A stretch of DNA of 64,000 nt from Aquibacillus kalidii (GTDB taxonomy: Bacteria; Bacillota; Bacilli; Bacillales; Amphibacillaceae). Positions within the stretch are counted from its first letter, which is position 1. Each line of letters opens with the position of its first letter. Shown one piece after another: positions 60,379 to 64,000 of this stretch. Location of the stretch: contig NZ_JACLZI010000027.1 in NCBI RefSeq assembly GCF_014280935.1, positions 29,593 to 93,592 of the forward strand. Reading direction: 5' to 3'. The notes beneath the pieces are model-generated. The model had not been told where the DNA came from. It saw only the letters and a program-made list of their open reading frames with translations, and ran no database searches. The position numbers and the translations under genes are program-made.

Positions 60379-60924
60379 TTACCCAAAAATAATTTTTAAT
60401 CCTAAACCACAAAGAATACTTCCACCAAGCAACTCACTGTACACACCCAGAAGTCCTCTCGCTTTTCTACCTAACAGTAAGCCTGTCCATGTCAAAACAG
60501 TACTTGCAAACCCAAACAATAGTAAGGCTAAGGCAACTTTAACACCTGACATTCCTAAACTTAAGCCAACGGAAAAGCTATCAAGGCTTACACTCAAAGA
60601 AAATAATATAAGACCAAGACCCACTGGACTCATTGCTTTATCTTCACGGTTAAATGAATTTAGGACCATCATTACCCCTAAACCGAAAAGCAGCAAACCT
60701 CCACCTAATACAGCAAAGCCTTCTAGCTTAGTAGAAATGAATTTACCTAGGACAATTCCAAAAAACGGCATCAATATATGAAAAATGCCCACTGTTATTC
60801 CCACGATAAATATTCTTTTCAGCCTCAATGCTTGCATTCCCATTCCTAATCCAACAGAAAATGCATCCATCCCTAAGGCTATGGCCATAAATAAAAGGGA
60901 CATCAACTCCCCTAATTGAACCAT
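60379..60924 (-). CDS. mntP: MntP-type manganese efflux pump
   Basis: A 181-residue membrane protein with six helices in two homologous halves, each with an Asp-containing motif: ALGMDAFSVGLGMG and VSLDSFSVGLSLG. These repeats define the MntP/YtaF family of Mn2+ exporters. Only 75 bases separate it from ywlC, so there is no room for a Mn2+ riboswitch directly upstream. Confidence 0.9.
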   Translation of the reverse strand: MVQLGELMSLLFMAIALGMDAFSVGLGMGMQALRLKRIFIVGITVGIFHILMPFFGIVLGKFISTKLEGFAVLGGGLLLFGLGVMMVLNSFNREDKAMSPVGLGLILFSLSVSLDSFSVGLSLGMSGVKVALALLLFGFASTVLTWTGLLLGRKARGLLGVYSELLGGSILCGLGLKIIFG

Positions 60925-60999
60925 AATGCCAACCCCTCTCTGGACATGCTACTCCACTATATGCGCCGCGAAAGGGTTTTATGATGCAATTGCATTAAA

Positions 61000-62031
61000 T
61001 TACTTATCGACAATCGTTCTACTTGCTGCTTTTTGTAGGCGGTTCATGATGGCTTGACCAACACCTATCTCTTCAAAAAATTCGCACAGAATCACGTCCA
61101 CTTCTGTCTGTTTAAATGAACGTAATGTATCATACAGTTGGATAGCAACTTCAGACAAATTCTGACGTGACCCACATGGATGGGTAATTGGAGCTTTCAA
61201 CTGTTCAGCTAATTCCCCACTTGCCATAACTCCAACCTTTTTCCCCTGTTCTGTAAGCTGATTGATCTTTTTTTGAAAAAAGTTGGCATTTCCCTTTATT
61301 AACCATAACGGGACATCTGGTTCATAATGGTTATATTTCATTCCAGGTGATTTCGGTTTATCTTTGCTTTGAACTAAGGCTGGATCAACCATGACCTTCC
61401 CAACTACCGCTTCTAACTGCTCACGGGTCACACCACCTGGTCTTAAGATCATCGGGATGTCACCTGTACAATCGACAACAGTAGATTCTAACCCTACACC
61501 AGTTTGTCCACCATCTAAAATACCTGCAATTTTACCATTTAAATCATGGTGAACGTGCACAGCATTAGTCGGACTTGGTTTACCTGAGCGATTGGCACTC
61601 GGTGCAGCTAAAGGAATAGCTGCTTTCTCAAGTAATAGTCTTGCCACCGGATGATCCGGGATCCTAACACCAACCGTTTCTAACCCAGCTGTGACATTTT
61701 CAGCTATTACACCATTGCTTTCTAAAATAACTGTCAGTGGACCTGGCATAAAGGCAGCAATCAATTTTTTTGCAGGCTCAGGTATGGACTGAACATATTT
61801 ACTAACTTCGTGAGGACTCGACACATGAACAATTAACGGATTGTCGGAAGGTCGTCCTTTTGCCAAAAATATTTTTTCCACTGCAGCACTATTTGTAGCA
61901 TCAGCACCTAGCCCATAAACTGTCTCTGTTGGAAAAGCTACAACCTCTTGTTGTCTTAATAGCGTAGCAGCTTGTTCAATTTGCGTATCTATATTTTCCT
62001 TGTCATCTATTTTCCAATACATAGTATCCAA
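61000..62031 (-). CDS. ywlC: L-threonylcarbamoyladenylate synthase (Sua5/YwlC)
   Basis: A 343-residue enzyme of tRNA t6A modification, making threonylcarbamoyl-AMP. The YrdC domain shows VVAFPTETVYGLGADA, KGRPSDNPLIVH and APSANRSGKPSPT; the C-terminal Sua5 domain has SPGMKYNHYEPD. TTG 62031 is chosen because AAAGGAG lies nine bases upstream and the length matches B. subtilis YwlC. The ATG 17 codons upstream would put that site inside the gene. Confidence 0.92.
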   Translation of the reverse strand: MDTMYWKIDDKENIDTQIEQAATLLRQQEVVAFPTETVYGLGADATNSAAVEKIFLAKGRPSDNPLIVHVSSPHEVSKYVQSIPEPAKKLIAAFMPGPLTVILESNGVIAENVTAGLETVGVRIPDHPVARLLLEKAAIPLAAPSANRSGKPSPTNAVHVHHDLNGKIAGILDGGQTGVGLESTVVDCTGDIPMILRPGGVTREQLEAVVGKVMVDPALVQSKDKPKSPGMKYNHYEPDVPLWLIKGNANFFQKKINQLTEQGKKVGVMASGELAEQLKAPITHPCGSRQNLSEVAIQLYDTLRSFKQTEVDVILCEFFEEIGVGQAIMNRLQKAASRTIVDK

Positions 62032-62072
62032 TTTGCGTAACTCCTTTAAAACCTGTGAATAATCTTGACACT

Positions 62073-62329
62073 TTATCCACATTATCCAACTTACTTTCTA
62101 TTTTCGCAAGCTGTTGATTTTACTAACCTCTGTTTTTACTCGGTTCTTGCCAACTTTCTTATTTGATGTCTTTATACTAATAAAAGCCACAGCTTCGATG
62201 GTAAGCTGTAGCTTTTGCTAATTGATATAAGATATATTTATTGTTATCCACACTAATCCACAAGTTATTAACATTATTACACAAGATATCAACAAGATTT
62301 ATCCACAGTTGTGGATAGATACTGGATAA
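62073..62329. promoter_or_regulatory. DnaA-box cluster next to ywlC
   Basis: Perfect TTATCCACA boxes lie at 62073-62081, 62244-62252 and 62299-62307. Near-perfect boxes lie at 62254-62262 (TAATCCACA) and, inverted, 62310-62318 (CTATCCACA). Weaker ones are at 62082-62090 and 62321-62329 (inverted). The first overlaps the 5' end of the longer ywlC frame. Such clusters bind DnaA away from oriC. Confidence 0.8.
62182..62216 (-). terminator. Hairpin downstream of the GNAT-like gene
   Basis: AAAAGC-C-ACAGCTT and AAGCTGT-A-GCTTTT form a 13-bp stem with one mismatch and T-rich flanks on both strands. It sits within the DnaA-box region. Confidence 0.7.
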
Positions 62330-62767
62330 CTATAAATCAGATTTTAATTGGGGGACTTTATTTACTTCTATTTTGTACCATTTTCCACCCTTTAATTCTA
62401 ATCCATCTGCAAAAGCAGGGGAAAGTTGTTCTTTAAAGCCTAATAAAGTTAATAAGGAACTTAATGTTTGTTGATGACTATAAACAAATAATCCGTTCAC
62501 AACTTTATCTCTAGTAATTGCTATTGCTGATTCAATTAGGCTTAACGGTAAGGAAGAAGGAACACCCTCTTTAATATACAAGCTTTTTAACCAGAACGCA
62601 TCGCCTTTCACTGGGGCTAACGCAAAGTATGCTTTATATTGTTCTTGATATTCGACCAAGTAACCATGCTGCCTTAACATCGTTTTGTCAGGCATTTCCT
62701 CCCACTTACCCTCAAAAAACTCTACAAGTATCTCCTCTTGAATGTTTTCCGTACTTATCATTTTCAT
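62330..62767 (-). CDS. Hypothetical protein, possibly a divergent GNAT fold
   Basis: A 145-residue soluble protein that I do not firmly recognise. The order of segments (FWLKSLYIKEGVPSSLPLSL, then GLFVYSHQQTLSSLLTLLGF) resembles strands and helices of GNAT acetyltransferases. However, the acetyl-CoA loop (R/QxxGxG/A) is missing, so enzyme activity is doubtful. B. subtilis has a GNAT gene (ywlB) at the equivalent place. AGGAG lies before ATG 62767. Confidence 0.6.
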   Translation of the reverse strand: MKMISTENIQEEILVEFFEGKWEEMPDKTMLRQHGYLVEYQEQYKAYFALAPVKGDAFWLKSLYIKEGVPSSLPLSLIESAIAITRDKVVNGLFVYSHQQTLSSLLTLLGFKEQLSPAFADGLELKGGKWYKIEVNKVPQLKSDL

Positions 62768-62835
62768 CCTTATCTACTCCTATCTAATCTATTAATTATT
62801 ACAGTCTATGATTGATAGGAATAAATATGATAGAT

Positions 62836-63462
62836 TTAGCTAAACCATTCTAAAAAGAAAAATTTAAATTCCACTTCTTTTTCTTTTTTATCTTCCTTCT
62901 TTTCTTCTTTCTTTGTATCTTTATCGTTTTTTTCTTCCCCATCCGCAACGCTAGTTCCATTTGAAAAATCTAAGAAGCATAGCGGTGGAAAAAGAACACA
63001 CCACCAATTTGCACCTTTGCCCTCACCTAACGTTACTAAAATTGCCTCGTATTCCCCTGAAGGATATACATAAGACCCATAAACCTTAGTTGGAAATTTC
63101 ACATCTTTCCCATACTTAACATTAAAGCTCTGTTCACTGCCCTCTGCTTCTAAAGTCTGGCCAACTATTCCTTCAATTTCTTGGATGTTTTTCTGAATCA
63201 GTTTACGTGCTTCTTTAATATCATCTATATCTTTAACCCACTCGGTAATTTGTTTATTTACTTCGTCACGAATTGTTCTTTTTAAATCTTGATCCGCTTC
63301 TTTATCACTATTTGCTAAAATCCTTAAACGAATAGCTTCGTCCGGGATAACTTGATAATCTGTGGATATTTGTTCTTGTTGGTCTCCTTGACTAAATCCT
63401 TTTGCCGGGAATGATCCAAATAATAATAAAAATATAAAAAAGATAAATATCAATTTCTTCAT
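62836..63462 (-). CDS. spoIIR: Stage II sporulation protein R
   Basis: A 208-residue secreted forespore signal that triggers SpoIIGA cleavage of pro-sigma-E. A signal peptide (about 1-25) is followed by the family block IPDEAIRLRILANSDKEADQ, KYGKDVKFPTKVYGSYVYPSGEYEA in part, and the Cys-containing NWWCVLFPPLCFLDFS. The C-terminus is a Lys/Glu-rich stretch ending FKFFFLEWFS. AAGGGGG precedes ATG 63462. It sits near ywlC, as in B. subtilis. Confidence 0.93.
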   Translation of the reverse strand: MKKLIFIFFIFLLLFGSFPAKGFSQGDQQEQISTDYQVIPDEAIRLRILANSDKEADQDLKRTIRDEVNKQITEWVKDIDDIKEARKLIQKNIQEIEGIVGQTLEAEGSEQSFNVKYGKDVKFPTKVYGSYVYPSGEYEAILVTLGEGKGANWWCVLFPPLCFLDFSNGTSVADGEEKNDKDTKKEEKKEDKKEKEVEFKFFFLEWFS

Positions 63463-63737
63463 GTTTATTTCCCCCTTAATTACTGTTACTCACAGTATGG
63501 GCAGTGAATCTATCTTTTAAACTTGTAATCTATTATTTTTTTAAAAGTTTTTTTGAGTTGTATTGTGAATGTTGATATGACGCGGTTTTGGAGAATAACA
63601 GATTTTGAAATAAATGTTGCTGTTTGAGCAATTGGTGGTGTGAATATACTAATTTTTCTTTTAAATTTATAGATTGCAACGCTAATGATTTTCCTCTTTA
63701 ATCATGTCTTACGTTCTCAATTCTGTTTTTTTATTAC

Positions 63738-64000
63738 GCCACCGATTAATCGCCTTACGTCGCGACTTTCTCCTACTTCTTCTTTTTTTGCTTCGTTAAG
63801 TACTCTCTTACATCGCGAGTTTATTCTGATTCTCCTTTTTCGCTTCGTTAACCACTCTCTTACATCGCGAGTTCCTCCTGATTCTACTTTTTCGCTTCGT
63901 TAACCACTCCCTTACGTCGCGAGTTCCTCCTGATTCTACTTTTTCGCTTCGTTAAGTACTCCCTTACGTCGCGAGTTCCTCCTGATTCTACTTTTTCGCT
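63738..64000. repeat. 52-bp tandem repeat array running off the window
   Basis: The unit contains GCTTCGTTAA, then CTTACGTCGCGAG, then CCTGATTCTACTTTTTC. GCTTCG starts at 63790, 63842, 63894, 63946 and 63998: exactly 52 bp apart, with a diverged first unit from about 63738. Because 52 is not a multiple of three, the frame changes in each unit, so it is unlikely to encode a repeat protein. On the minus strand every full unit carries GAATCAG(G/A)A and a TCGCGA palindrome. The region 63463-63737 before it holds no gene. Confidence 0.92.

Noticed and set aside
60925..60999. Manganese riboswitch before mntP
   Set aside because: Only 75 bases separate mntP from ywlC; no room and no matching fold.
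63685..63903. Plus-strand frame over the 52-bp repeat
   Set aside because: The repeat length is not a multiple of three, so each unit is read differently; no start signals and no domain.

Overview
The window is a low-GC stretch of chromosome from a spore-forming, flagellated Firmicute of the family Bacillaceae, probably one of the halotolerant genera around Oceanobacillus, Virgibacillus or Gracilibacillus (genus is inference). The evidence is the run of sporulation genes (spoIIR, spoIID, spoIIQ, spoIIID), mbl with flhO/flhP, and a gene order running from ywlC through glyA, upp, the atp operon, murA, spoIID, spoIIQ, spoIIID and mbl to fabZ, which follows the Bacillus subtilis chromosome as I remember it. 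No tRNA, rRNA or CRISPR array was seen.

Region 1 (1-5.7 kb): small membrane proteins, then an RRNPP-type (HTH plus TPR) regulator followed at once by an unlisted 43-codon secreted-peptide gene, so a candidate peptide quorum-sensing pair. A LysM/NlpC-P60 wall hydrolase, a DUF1540 protein, a PilZ-like protein and a CorA transporter follow. Region 2 (5.7-26.4 kb): a surface-polysaccharide locus. It holds GDP-mannose and GDP-fucose synthesis (manC, gmd, fcl), four glycosyltransferases, a flippase, a polymerase/ligase-like protein, two TagO/WecA-type initiating transferases, galU and an LCP ligase. A giant PA14-repeat glucosaminidase lies within it, together with IS3 and glycosyltransferase remnants that suggest turnover. 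Region 3 (26.5-31.1 kb): an RND efflux pump with its lipoprotein adaptor, and an acidic lipoprotein. Region 4 (31.6-43.1 kb): fabZ, flhP/flhO, mbl, spoIIID, an AimR-like receptor with a small exported-peptide gene, spoIIQ, spoIID, murA, ywmB and ywzB. Region 5 (43.2-50.9 kb): the F1Fo ATP synthase operon, with a clear promoter and a structured repeat block between atpD and atpC. Region 6 (51-64 kb): a Vpr-like protease, a NERD-domain protein, upp, glyA, ywlG, rpiB, a chemoreceptor, ywlE, mntP, ywlC, a DnaA-box cluster, a divergent GNAT-like protein, spoIIR and a 52-bp tandem repeat that runs off the window.

The most unusual signals are (i) four intergenic arrays of a degenerate motif repeated exactly every 21 bp, two of them bracketing the NERD gene; (ii) an arbitrium-like AimR/peptide pair in a core sporulation locus with no phage genes around it and with no room for the DNA-binding domain; (iii) a second receptor/peptide pair near the left end; (iv) a DnaA-box cluster beside ywlC; and (v) the giant glucosaminidase, whose signal peptide is reached only from an ATT start codon.
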